A stretch of DNA of 64,000 nucleotides from Bin80 sp965116685. Lineage in GTDB: Bacteria > Bacteroidota > Rhodothermia > Rhodothermales > Bin80. The position numbers and the translations under genes were made by a program. The DNA lies in NCBI GenBank assembly GCA_965116685.1, contig OZ220707.1, positions 3,534,001 to 3,598,000 of the forward strand, given 5' to 3'. Positions 56,192 to 64,000 of the stretch are shown here, in pieces (the stretch's first letter is position 1; each line of letters begins with the position of its first letter). Under the pieces are notes generated by a model that had not been told where the DNA came from, made no database searches, and saw nothing but the letters and a program-made list of their open reading frames with translations.

Positions 56192-58822
56192 ATGAGCACA
56201 GCCGCCCAGACATTTGTAAACATTGGTGAGCGGACCAATGTGACCGGTTCTGCCAGGTTCCGGAGACTGATCGTGAGTGGTAATTATGCTGCCGCCATAG
56301 AAGTTGCACGACAGCAGGTCGAAAGCGGTGCACAGATCATCGATGTCAACATGGATGAAGGGATGCTCGATGGGGTCAAAGCCATGCAAACCTTCCTCAA
56401 TCTGATTGCCGCCGAGCCCGACATTGCTAAGGTACCAATCATGATTGACAGCTCAAAATGGGAGGTGATCGAAGCGGGTCTCAAGTGCGTACAGGGTAAG
56501 GCTGTGGTCAACTCAATCTCGCTGAAGGAGGGGGAGGATCAATTTCGGGAGCGAGCACGCGCATGTTTGTCTTACGGTACAGCAGTCATCGTGATGGCGT
56601 TTGATGAGGTTGGTCAGGCGGACACCGCATCGCGCAAGATTGAAATTTGTCAGCGTGCATTCAAAATTCTCACCGAAGAAGTTGGCTTCCCCGCCGGAGA
56701 CATAATTTTTGACCCAAACATTTTTGCCGTCGCCACGGGAATCCCAGAACACAATAATTACGCAGTTGATTTTATTGAAGCGGCAAGGGTCATCCGTAGG
56801 ACATGCCCTGGTTGTCACATCTCGGGCGGGCTCTCGAATGTATCCTTCAGTTTCCGTGGCAATGAGCCAGTGCGCCGGGCGATGCACTCTGTCTTTCTGT
56901 ATCACGCGATTCCTGCCGGAATGAATATGGGAATTGTGAATGCCGGTCAACTAGACATCTACGATGAGATTGAGCCGAAGCTGCGAGAACTGGTCGAAGA
57001 TGTTATCCTCAACCGTAATGAGGGCGCGACAGAGGCGCTCGTTGATTATGCCAAACAGTTCCGTGGTCAAAAAGGAAGGTCGGTACAGAAGGATATGTCC
57101 TGGCGCGAACTCCCTGTGGAGAAGCGGCTGGAATATGCGCTTGTAAACGGCATCACTGAGTTTATTGTCGAAGATACCGAGGAAGCCAGGATCGCAGCAT
57201 ATCGCCCGTTGCATGTTATTGAAGGTCCGCTTATGGATGGCATGAACGTGGTGGGTGACCTGTTTGGATCCGGCAAAATGTTCTTGCCGCAAGTCGTAAA
57301 GTCTGCCCGCGTCATGAAAGCGGCTGTAGCTTATCTCGACCCGTTTATGCAGGCTGAAAAAGAAGAGTTGGGAGTCGTCGACGTTTCGAATGGCAAAATC
57401 CTGATGGCGACGGTCAAAGGCGATGTACACGATATCGGAAAGAATATTGTCGGCGTAGTACTTGCGTGTAATGGCTACGAGGTTGTTGATATGGGGGTCA
57501 TGGTACCGTGCGAGAATATTCTCGATAAAGCCAAAGAAGAACAGGTCGATATTATTGGTCTTTCTGGACTCATCACACCAAGTCTGGACGAAATGGTCTA
57601 TATAGCAGGCGAAATGCAGCGCCTCGGTATGGAACAACCCCTGTTGATTGGAGGGGCAACCACCTCGCCAGTGCATACGGCCGTAAAAATTGACCCAGCC
57701 CGCCGCAATGGCCCATCCATTCATGTTACCGATGCGAGCCGTGCAATTGGCATTGTCTCATCATTGCTCTCGGACGATGAGCGGCCACTTTTTGTTGAGA
57801 CCACAAAGGCCAGGTATCAGCGTATGCGTGATCGTCGAGTCGGCGGACCACCGAAGCCACGCTATCCGATTCAAGTAGCACGGAGCCATGCGCACAGGCT
57901 ACAGGCTCCAGCGCTTCAAGCCCCAAGTTTCACAGGCACCAAAGTGTTTGAGGATTTTGACCTGTCACTGCTTGCTCAATACATTGACTGGACCCCTTAT
58001 TTCGTGACCTGGAATCTGGCCGGACGCTACCCAAAAATCTTGGAACATAAAGTGATTGGGAAAGCGGCACGTGATCTTTGGCGTGATACCCAGATGATGT
58101 TGCAACAAATCATTGACCAGGGTTGGTTCAAGCCGAAAACTGTTGTTGGTTTTTGGGGGACATCCCGGGACGGTGACGATATCAAGCTCAATACTGGCGA
58201 CACGTTCTATACACTGCGTCAGCAAATGATTAAAGACAATGGCCGGCCCAATTTTGCGCTGTCTGATTTCGTTGCAGAGAGGGATGATCATGTTGGGGCG
58301 TTTGCGGTCACTTCCGGGCCTGAGGCGGAGGAGATTGCCAAAATGTTTGAGGCCGATTCCGACGACTATTCAGCGATTATGGTCAAATCCCTTGCGGACC
58401 GATTCGCAGAAGCTCTGGCGGAGTATATGCATGAGCGTGTCCGTAAGGAGCTTTGGGGGTATGCGGCGGATGAAAATTTTGACCATGAAGCTTTAATCAA
58501 AGAGGCTTATTCGGGTATTCGCCCGGCACCGGGCTATCCTTGTCAGCCCGATCATACGGAGAAGGAGACAATTTTCCGCTTGCTCAAAGCGAACCGCATC
58601 GGCATGGAATTGACTACGAGCTACGCGATGATACCGGCTGCCTCTGTTTCCGGGTTGTACATCGCGCATCCGGAAAGTGCTTATTTTGCCGTTGGCCGGA
58701 TTGATCGGGATCAGGTTGAAGACTATGCCCGTCGCAAAGGGATGCAGATGCGTGAAGTGGAGCGCTGGTTGGGGCCGATTCTAAACTATGACCCGGGAAA
58801 AGTCGAAGCAGTGGCAGGGTGA
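56192..58822 (+). CDS. metH: Methionine synthase, folate/B12/activation subunit (split MetH C-terminal modules)
   Basis: The 876-aa chain has a pterin-binding domain (FVNIGERTNVTGSARFRRLI; MIDSSKWEVIEAGLK), the B12 cap and Rossmann domains with the cobalamin base-off motif VKGDVHDIGKNIVGVVL (about residue 408), SGLITPSLDEMV, and GGATTS. The C-terminal AdoMet-dependent reactivation domain carries RPAPGYPCQPDHTEK. Together with the 358-aa homocysteine subunit it makes a complete MetH. Split arrangements are known in several phyla. The GC-rich inverted repeat GGGGTATGCCCC at about 58848-58860 may act in termination but lacks a U-tract. Confidence 0.93.
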   Translation: MSTAAQTFVNIGERTNVTGSARFRRLIVSGNYAAAIEVARQQVESGAQIIDVNMDEGMLDGVKAMQTFLNLIAAEPDIAKVPIMIDSSKWEVIEAGLKCVQGKAVVNSISLKEGEDQFRERARACLSYGTAVIVMAFDEVGQADTASRKIEICQRAFKILTEEVGFPAGDIIFDPNIFAVATGIPEHNNYAVDFIEAARVIRRTCPGCHISGGLSNVSFSFRGNEPVRRAMHSVFLYHAIPAGMNMGIVNAGQLDIYDEIEPKLRELVEDVILNRNEGATEALVDYAKQFRGQKGRSVQKDMSWRELPVEKRLEYALVNGITEFIVEDTEEARIAAYRPLHVIEGPLMDGMNVVGDLFGSGKMFLPQVVKSARVMKAAVAYLDPFMQAEKEELGVVDVSNGKILMATVKGDVHDIGKNIVGVVLACNGYEVVDMGVMVPCENILDKAKEEQVDIIGLSGLITPSLDEMVYIAGEMQRLGMEQPLLIGGATTSPVHTAVKIDPARRNGPSIHVTDASRAIGIVSSLLSDDERPLFVETTKARYQRMRDRRVGGPPKPRYPIQVARSHAHRLQAPALQAPSFTGTKVFEDFDLSLLAQYIDWTPYFVTWNLAGRYPKILEHKVIGKAARDLWRDTQMMLQQIIDQGWFKPKTVVGFWGTSRDGDDIKLNTGDTFYTLRQQMIKDNGRPNFALSDFVAERDDHVGAFAVTSGPEAEEIAKMFEADSDDYSAIMVKSLADRFAEALAEYMHERVRKELWGYAADENFDHEALIKEAYSGIRPAPGYPCQPDHTEKETIFRLLKANRIGMELTTSYAMIPAASVSGLYIAHPESAYFAVGRIDRDQVEDYARRKGMQMREVERWLGPILNYDPGKVEAVAG

Positions 58823-58944
58823 GTGGCTGGATGATTTGGGTATAATTCCGGGGTATGCCCCCTGGATAGATCAAAACCCGAAAAATTCCAAGGAAACCAG
58901 CATAAATCTGGCCTTTAGGAGAAATGCTACCAAAATACCCGCGA

Positions 58945-59035
58945 CTAGGCCATGACCGCTTGAATTGATACTGCAGACGTATGCAAACCGTGGCTGGGAC
59001 TGCCCCCCACCATTCGACAAAAAGAGCTATCTTCT
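58945..59035 (+). repeat. Foldable leader repeat, copy A (upstream of GH20-like gene)
   Basis: 45 bases (58945-58989, starting CTAGGCCATGACCGCTTG) are identical to 60330-60374, and similarity continues for ~45 more bases. An outer stem GGCCATG / CGTGGC(T) and an inner ATAC / GTAT hairpin can form. It ends about 40 bp before the gene's ATG. Confidence 0.85.
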
Positions 59036-59075
59036 AATTGGCACTAATCCCTTCGCAAATGCTTTGGTTGACACG

Positions 59076-60182
59076 ATGACACGATCCATTACCCTCTTGA
59101 CTGCATTCCTGCTGTGTGGGCCGACGGCGGCGCAGCAAGCGCTTGACGACATCCTGCCGGTTCGTGGCTTGTCCGTAGCAGCGCCGCGTGCCGAACATGT
59201 CGTCGAATTCGTCGAATTCATTCATAATGAGTTGATCCCGATGGACATCAATACGCTGGTTCTCCGGGTGGACTACAACTATCAGTACGAGTCTTACCCT
59301 GCAGTGCGGGACGAAGACGCGTTGTCAAAGGCGGACGTGCAAAAAATTCTGGCCGCAACGCGCGAGGGGTCCATCCGCATCATTCCGCTGCTCAACCTGC
59401 TCGGGCACCAGTCCTGGCATGGGACGCCCAAGGGTCTGCTGCGGGCATTCCCGGAATTCGACGAGACACCGCACATTGAACTACCGGAAGAATACGCGTG
59501 GCCCAATGACGACGATCTCTACGTCAAGAGCTACTGCCCGCGGCACCCGGATGTCCACGATGTGGTCTTCGCTCTGATCGACGAATTGGTCACCGTGTTC
59601 GAGGCGGACGCGTTTCACGCTGGGATGGATGAGGTTTTCTATATTGGAGACGAGCATTGTCCGCGCTGCGCGGGGCATGACAAGGCAGAGCTGTTCGCCG
59701 ACGAAGTGACACGTATTCGGGACCATCTGGCGGCCCAAGGCAGGGAGTTGTGGATTTGGGGAGACCGCCTGTTGGACGGCGAGGCAACGGGTCTGGGCAT
59801 GTGGGAGGCCAGCATGAACGATACGCATGCGGCGATGGATCTCATTCCTAGGGATGTTGTCATAACAGACTGGCACTACACAAGGGCCGCCCCCACCGCG
59901 CCGCTGTTCGCGTTGAATGGCCTTCGCGTGATTTCCTCTCCGTTCCGCTACCCTGAGGTGGCCGTCGAGCAGTTGGCCCAAATGCTCCAGTATCGGCATA
60001 ACACTTCGCCGGAAACCAAGGAACTGTTTGCCGGCGTGCTGCAGACTATTTGGACGGACGCGAAGACATTCATGGATCAGTATTACGGTCGCGTCGATTC
60101 CGAGCATCCTCGCGGTGGCGATGCCATAGCCACCTTCAAGATGCTGTTCGAAGAAATCAGCAAGCTCAAGACCGAGAATTAG
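59076..60182 (+). CDS. Secreted glycoside hydrolase family 20-like protein
   Basis: From ATG 59076 the protein starts with a signal peptide (MTRSITLLTAFLLCGPTAAQ). The TIM-barrel-like body has RIIPLLNLLGHQSW, an AFHAGMDEVFYIGDEHCPRC block with the Asp-Glu pair expected of GH20 hexosaminidases, and ELWIWGDRLLDG. At ~368 aa it is short, lacking the usual N-terminal GH20b domain. Substrate is probably an N-acetylhexosaminide, inferred from family only. GC content seems higher than in neighbours. It is bracketed by two copies of a ~90-bp repeat, suggesting insertion by recombination between metH and fdxA. Confidence 0.7.
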   Translation: MTRSITLLTAFLLCGPTAAQQALDDILPVRGLSVAAPRAEHVVEFVEFIHNELIPMDINTLVLRVDYNYQYESYPAVRDEDALSKADVQKILAATREGSIRIIPLLNLLGHQSWHGTPKGLLRAFPEFDETPHIELPEEYAWPNDDDLYVKSYCPRHPDVHDVVFALIDELVTVFEADAFHAGMDEVFYIGDEHCPRCAGHDKAELFADEVTRIRDHLAAQGRELWIWGDRLLDGEATGLGMWEASMNDTHAAMDLIPRDVVITDWHYTRAAPTAPLFALNGLRVISSPFRYPEVAVEQLAQMLQYRHNTSPETKELFAGVLQTIWTDAKTFMDQYYGRVDSEHPRGGDAIATFKMLFEEISKLKTEN

Positions 60183-60329
60183 GCCGCGCCGTCCAAGAAT
60201 ATATTCTGATCAATGTCGTCCACTTATCCTGGCCAAGGTATTCATCTTTCTGTCATTGTATGCTTGGATTGATGCGGCGTGTTGAGTGGATTACTTGGGG
60301 AATGTCAAGTGGCCGGGGGGAATTTCAGG

Positions 60330-60417
60330 CTAGGCCATGACCGCTTGAATTGATACTGCAGACGTATGCAAACCATGGCCGGAACCGCCCCCCAATTCGG
60401 CAAAAATAGCTATTTTC
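60330..60417 (+). repeat. Foldable leader repeat, copy B (upstream of fdxA)
   Basis: This is the second copy of the 58945-59035 repeat. Here the outer stem is GGCCATG / CATGGCC, perfect Watson-Crick. It ends about 20 bp before the fdxA ATG, so it should be part of, or overlap, the fdxA promoter or leader. Confidence 0.85.
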
Positions 60418-60436
60418 TGGCTGAAACCACATAGTC

Positions 60437-60778
60437 ATGACCTATATCGTGATGGATGCTTGCATCCGCTGCAAATATATGGATTGCGTTGAAGTTTGTC
60501 CTGTCGATTGCTTTTACGAAGGTGAAAACATGCTGGTCATTCACCCAGATGAATGTATTGATTGTGGTGTCTGTGAACCCGAATGCCCCGTTGAGGCGAT
60601 CAAGCCAGAAATTGAAGATGATCCCGATTCCAAATGGCTAAAAATCAACACGGAATATTCCAAGGTCTGGCCGAATATTACGCAAATGAGAGAGCCGCCA
60701 GAAGATCACGAAGAATTTGTTCGAAAAACAAATAAGTTCGCCGAATTCTTCAGTCCAGATCCGGGCAAAGGCGACTAG
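60437..60778 (+). CDS. fdxA: Seven-iron ferredoxin (3Fe-4S/4Fe-4S)
   Basis: The 113-aa protein has the FdxA pattern: first cluster cysteines in CIRCKYMDCVEVCPVDC and second in CIDCGVCEPECPVEA, with the C-terminal extension IWPNIT-like VWPNITQMREPPED. It is a low-potential electron carrier in the cytoplasm. No Shine-Dalgarno is seen. The foldable repeat ends just upstream. The C-terminus ends with FFSPDPGKGD. The gene stands alone. Confidence 0.95.
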   Translation: MTYIVMDACIRCKYMDCVEVCPVDCFYEGENMLVIHPDECIDCGVCEPECPVEAIKPEIEDDPDSKWLKINTEYSKVWPNITQMREPPEDHEEFVRKTNKFAEFFSPDPGKGD

Positions 60779-60869
60779 AAGTCTGTCCAGTGATACGGTT
60801 TTGTACACAGGCAACAGACAGTGAAACCTCAGGATTGCTGATACGACCGCGTATCTGACTCCCGGATCA

Positions 60870-61190
60870 CTACTGCGCGGCTGCCGCGTGGATACTGTCT
60901 GCAGTCACAGCCCGATGAGATGCGTCATAGATGGGTTTACCTCGGGAGATTAAAATCACTTGGGGCGATTCGTGTCGAATCCCAAAATGAGTCTCAATAT
61001 GATTGGACAGAGGACGTGCGGTCTGAACAATAAGCTCAAAGACAGGGAGCTTGACGTTCGCCATTTCATTTTTTGCGGTAGCAGAGAGGTCGCAAGTAGA
61101 GCTATGCTTGAACACGGCGACTGTTTCTGAATCGGATTGTTTTAGGATTGCATCGAAATCATTAATGGAGTCAATTGATTGATAGGACAT
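60870..61190 (-). CDS. ytxJ: YtxJ-like monothiol bacilliredoxin
   Basis: The 106-aa thioredoxin-fold protein has VAVFKHSSTCDLSATA, with a single cysteine where monothiol bacilliredoxins carry the TCxxS site, and the family-typical HFGIRHESPQVILISRGKPIYDASH. Such proteins reduce bacillithiol-protein mixed disulfides and occur in Firmicutes, Bacteroidota and Deinococcus. Start ATG at 61190; a TTG precedes it. It is divergent from pepF and converges with fdxA. Confidence 0.85.
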   Translation of the reverse strand: MSYQSIDSINDFDAILKQSDSETVAVFKHSSTCDLSATAKNEMANVKLPVFELIVQTARPLSNHIETHFGIRHESPQVILISRGKPIYDASHRAVTADSIHAAAAQ

Positions 61191-61274
61191 CAAAATATTG
61201 GATTTGATTATTTAGGTGATTACAACAATTTAGAGCAATCAAGGTTCTACGCGGTTTCTAATTTCTATGGGGTA

Positions 61275-63062
61275 ATGGATACGCAAACGACGGGTGCTGA
61301 GAATGTACATTGGGATCTGACCCATCTTTATTCGGATGAGTCCGCTTTACGTAAAGATCTAGCTGATGTAACCAGTGAAGCGGAAAGGTTTAACAAGTCA
61401 TGCAGAGGCAGTGTAGCAAGTCTGGGGGCAATTCAGATGAGAGAAGCGATCACAGAGTATGAGCTGATTCAAGAGCGGGTTGGTCGTGCAATCACTTATG
61501 CCTATCTCTCTTGGGTCACGGCTACGGATGATCCAGTACGTGGAGCACTTCTACAGCATGTTCGTGAGTTGTCCACGCAAATTAGCAAGAACCTACTATT
61601 CTTTGGGTTGGAGTGGATGAGAGTGGACGATGATCAGGCTCAGACGCTGATGGAGGATGACGAACTTGTCGGATATCGACATTTTCTGGAATGTGAGCGA
61701 CTTCTTAAGGATTACATCCTCTCAGAGGCAGAGGAAAAGATTTTGGCAGAGACGCAGGTGACCGGGAGATCTGCCTGGATGCGTTACTTCACCGAGACAA
61801 TCAGTAGAATGCGCTTTACATTCCGGGGAGAAGTCCTGCCTCAAGAGCATCTGCTTACAAAGCTTCATGCCCATGACCGAGAATTACGCAAAGAAGCTGC
61901 GGACAGCTTTTCAAAAGGGCTTGTCTCGAATGAGCATACACTCACGTTTATCTTCAATACATTGCTGGCTGACAAGGCTGCAAATGATCGCATGCGAGGA
62001 TTGCCCCACTGGCTCAAGTCCCGCAACCTAAGTAATGAAATTGCAGATGAAACAGCAGAAGCCCTGGTGCAGGCGGTAGTGAGCCGCTATGACTTGGTGG
62101 CTCGCTTTTATGAACTTAAGGGCAAAATTCTGAGACTCAAGCCGCTCTATGATTATGACCGATATGCACCTGTCGGAGAGAGCGACACTTACTATTCATG
62201 GAGTGATGCCAGGCAGATTACCTTGGAGAGTTACCGGGGATTTCATCCACTTCTGGCGGAGGTTGCCGAGCGTTTTTTTGAGGAGAAATGGATTGATGCA
62301 CCTGTGTATGCGGGCAAGCAGGGTGGAGCGTTCAGTCATGGATCAGTCCCCAGTGTGCATCCCTACGTACTGTTAAATTATACTGGGCGTGCACGAGATG
62401 TACAAACCTTGGCACATGAACTTGGGCATGGGGTGCATCAGTTCCTTTCAAGAGAGCAGGGTTACTTGCAGGCTTCCACTCCGCTAACCACGGCAGAGAC
62501 GGCCTCCGTGTTTGGGGAGATGCTCACGTTCCAGCGCCTGTTGGCTCAAGAGACTGATCCACGTAACATGCTGACGCTTCTGATGAGCAAGATTGATGAT
62601 ACCATGGCAACCGTCTTTCGCCAGGTTACCATGAATCGATTCGAGCACGCAATCCATACCGCAAGGCGCAAAGAGGGGGAATTATCTTCGGATAAATTTG
62701 CCGAGTACTGGATATCTACCCAATCTGCTATGTTTGGTGATAGCGTGGTACTCACTGACCAGTATCATAGCTGGTGGAGTTATATCCCGCATTTTCTGCA
62801 TACACCAGGCTATGTCTATGCGTACGCATTTGGAGAGCTGTTAGTGCTAGCCCTGTATAAACGCTACCTTGAATCTCCGGACGAATTTCCAGACCAATAC
62901 ATTGAGTTAATGAGGGCAGGTGGATCCGATTGGCCACATATTCTTGTTAGTCGCTTGGGGGTTGACTTGCAGGATCCAGAATTCTGGCACAAAGGGCTCA
63001 GCGAGATCGAAGCATTGATTGAGCGAGCCGAAGCCAGTTATGCGGCCTCTTGTCTGGATTGA
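61275..63062 (+). CDS. pepF: Oligoendopeptidase F-type M3 metallopeptidase
   Basis: The 595-aa enzyme has the zinc site LAHELGHGVHQFLS with the downstream glutamate in TTAETASVFGEMLTF, and the YTGRARDVQTLAHE and PHFLHTPGYVYAYAFGELL blocks of M3B peptidases. It hydrolyses short peptides in the cytoplasm. Start ATG 61275 (MDTQTTGAENVHW) is chosen because homology begins there; the ORF extends back to 61179 without support. The 3' end overlaps that of the convergent DAHP synthase gene by 25 bp. Confidence 0.93.
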   Translation: MDTQTTGAENVHWDLTHLYSDESALRKDLADVTSEAERFNKSCRGSVASLGAIQMREAITEYELIQERVGRAITYAYLSWVTATDDPVRGALLQHVRELSTQISKNLLFFGLEWMRVDDDQAQTLMEDDELVGYRHFLECERLLKDYILSEAEEKILAETQVTGRSAWMRYFTETISRMRFTFRGEVLPQEHLLTKLHAHDRELRKEAADSFSKGLVSNEHTLTFIFNTLLADKAANDRMRGLPHWLKSRNLSNEIADETAEALVQAVVSRYDLVARFYELKGKILRLKPLYDYDRYAPVGESDTYYSWSDARQITLESYRGFHPLLAEVAERFFEEKWIDAPVYAGKQGGAFSHGSVPSVHPYVLLNYTGRARDVQTLAHELGHGVHQFLSREQGYLQASTPLTTAETASVFGEMLTFQRLLAQETDPRNMLTLLMSKIDDTMATVFRQVTMNRFEHAIHTARRKEGELSSDKFAEYWISTQSAMFGDSVVLTDQYHSWWSYIPHFLHTPGYVYAYAFGELLVLALYKRYLESPDEFPDQYIELMRAGGSDWPHILVSRLGVDLQDPEFWHKGLSEIEALIERAEASYAASCLD

Positions 63063-64000
63063 ACCAGTGCAATGCGTTTGAGATAGGCATCACGCGCAAT
63101 CTGAACATCTTTCAGAAAGAACGGAAGTTCATCTGGACGCAGTGCCTGGGGGCCATCCACCAGTGCCTTGGCAGGTTTAGGATGAAAATCAACAAGTACC
63201 ATATTTGCTCCGGCAATGATGCCCTGTGCTGTGGCATGCATCACATCCAATAGCCCATCTGGGCTTCGTTGTCGGTTGCCGACAGAATGGGATGGATCAA
63301 TGCATACAGGCATTCGAGTGAGTCGATGGACCACTGGCACATGTGAGAAATCAACGAAATTTCGATGTGGATCCCCCAGGTTCGTTTTCATTCCACGTAG
63401 TGCAAAGATCACGCGCCGATTCCCTTCACTGGCCAGATATTCCGCCGCGTTCAGTGATTCATTCAATGTGATGCCAAATCCCCTCTTGAGCAGGACGGGG
63501 TAGTCGTCCTGACGACCAGCACACTTGAGCAGTTCAAAATTCTGTGTGTTACGCGTACCGATCTGTAGCATGACACCAGTGGGATGCCCGGTGGACTCAA
63601 GAGTCTCATGAATCTCTAGAATGTGTGACTCGTGCGTGATCTCCATACAAATGATTCGGATGTCGTATTTGCCCGCAAGGTCAAAGACATAGGGGAGACA
63701 GTTTTTTCCGTGTCCCTGGAAAGAATAGGGATTGGTACGTGGTTTGTAGGCTCCCATACGGGTGCAGACCTGACCGTTTTCCTTGAGTGCCTTCATCATG
63801 AGTTCGACATGCTCTGGAGTATCTACCGCACACAATCCAGCAAATACATGAAGATTCGCCTGATCGAATGTGACGCCGTTGTATTCGAACTGATGAAGAA
63901 AGTCTTCCTGGCCATGTCTTCCGAGCACTCGGTAGGCCTCCTGTACACGGATCACACGCTGCACACGAGGCAGGCTTCGCATGAATTCCTTTGAGAGGGA
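63038..64000 (-). CDS. aroF: 3-deoxy-7-phosphoheptulonate (DAHP) synthase, 5' end beyond window
   Basis: The frame is open to the window edge (SLSKEF precedes the first ATG at 63982), so the N-terminus is probably outside. The visible 314+ residues resemble the type I DAHP synthase/KDO8P synthase family: GAYKPRTNPYSFQG, VMLQIGTRNTQNFELLK, VLLKRGFGITLNESLNAAEYL, ALRGMKTN, PVCIDPSHSVGNR and VDFHPKPAKALVDGPQAL. The usual AGPCSVE is changed to FAGLCAVD. The enzyme starts the shikimate pathway from PEP and erythrose-4-phosphate. No chorismate mutase domain is present in the visible part. Confidence 0.85.
   Translation of the reverse strand, partial: SLSKEFMRSLPRVQRVIRVQEAYRVLGRHGQEDFLHQFEYNGVTFDQANLHVFAGLCAVDTPEHVELMMKALKENGQVCTRMGAYKPRTNPYSFQGHGKNCLPYVFDLAGKYDIRIICMEITHESHILEIHETLESTGHPTGVMLQIGTRNTQNFELLKCAGRQDDYPVLLKRGFGITLNESLNAAEYLASEGNRRVIFALRGMKTNLGDPHRNFVDFSHVPVVHRLTRMPVCIDPSHSVGNRQRSPDGLLDVMHATAQGIIAGANMVLVDFHPKPAKALVDGPQALRPDELPFFLKDVQIARDAYLKRIALVQSRQEAA

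Noticed and set aside
58848..58863. Rho-independent terminator after the second metH gene
   Set aside because: Only a four-base-pair GC stem is seen and no run of T follows, so it was not listed as a terminator.

Overview
The window is a bacterial chromosome segment of roughly 50-55% GC (by eye) that alternates housekeeping blocks with layers of nested mobile elements. DnaK, RecA, the YtxJ-like bacilliredoxin and the scarcity of Shine-Dalgarno sequences before most housekeeping starts point to a Bacteroidota/Rhodothermota-like organism. The fdxA-type ferredoxin and the split metH also occur in Proteobacteria, so this placement is only moderately confident.

Layout. 1-14.3 kb is a graveyard of mobile DNA. 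A serine recombinase gene (minus strand, running off the left edge) is split by an antisense group II intron (381-6603). That intron was later hit by an intact IS21-family element (391-3022, 6-bp target duplication) and an IS4-family element (4504-6097, 5-bp duplication). An IS1380-type transposase relic and a second, 5'-truncated IS21-family element follow. The latter's istB is split by an IS1634-family element flanked by 383-bp perfect direct repeats. 14.3-24.3 kb holds a membrane glycosyltransferase-like gene, a DUF547 protein, a small secreted protein plus outer-membrane-barrel operon, decayed IS110 / C5-methyltransferase / AAA-ATPase genes, a DoxX-esterase fusion and an unknown 445-aa protein. 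24.3-26.8 kb is a second pile-up: group II intron tail, IS4, IS256-like and IS1380 fragments. 27-37.1 kb is one 10-kb minus-strand gene for a giant repeat adhesin with a C-terminal autotransporter-like barrel. An A10-G8 homopolymer lies near its start.

37.9-43.4 kb is housekeeping: tatD, dnaK, and a pgsA-pyrE-cinA operon. 43.4-47.9 kb is a three-gene minus-strand unit of a ParB-like protein, a putative PD-(D/E)XK-type protein and a Dam-type adenine methyltransferase. Its first gene is cut by an ISL3 element with an 8-bp duplication. I consider this the best candidate for an undescribed restriction/defence-like system. An IS1634-type element (48.3-50.6 kb) and recA follow. 53-58.8 kb is a methionine-cycle block: one ORF joining an ArsR repressor, a SAM-dependent methyltransferase and MetF, followed by methionine synthase split into two genes. 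A GH20-like secreted hydrolase is bracketed by a duplicated, foldable ~90-bp leader shared with fdxA. The window ends with ytxJ-like, pepF and an edge-truncated DAHP synthase.

How the parts relate: the ArsR-methyltransferase-MetF protein and the two MetH halves should make and use methyl-folate for methionine synthesis. pgsA-pyrE-cinA is a short co-transcribed run. The insertion history can be rebuilt base by base because target duplications and reading frames close exactly when each element is removed.
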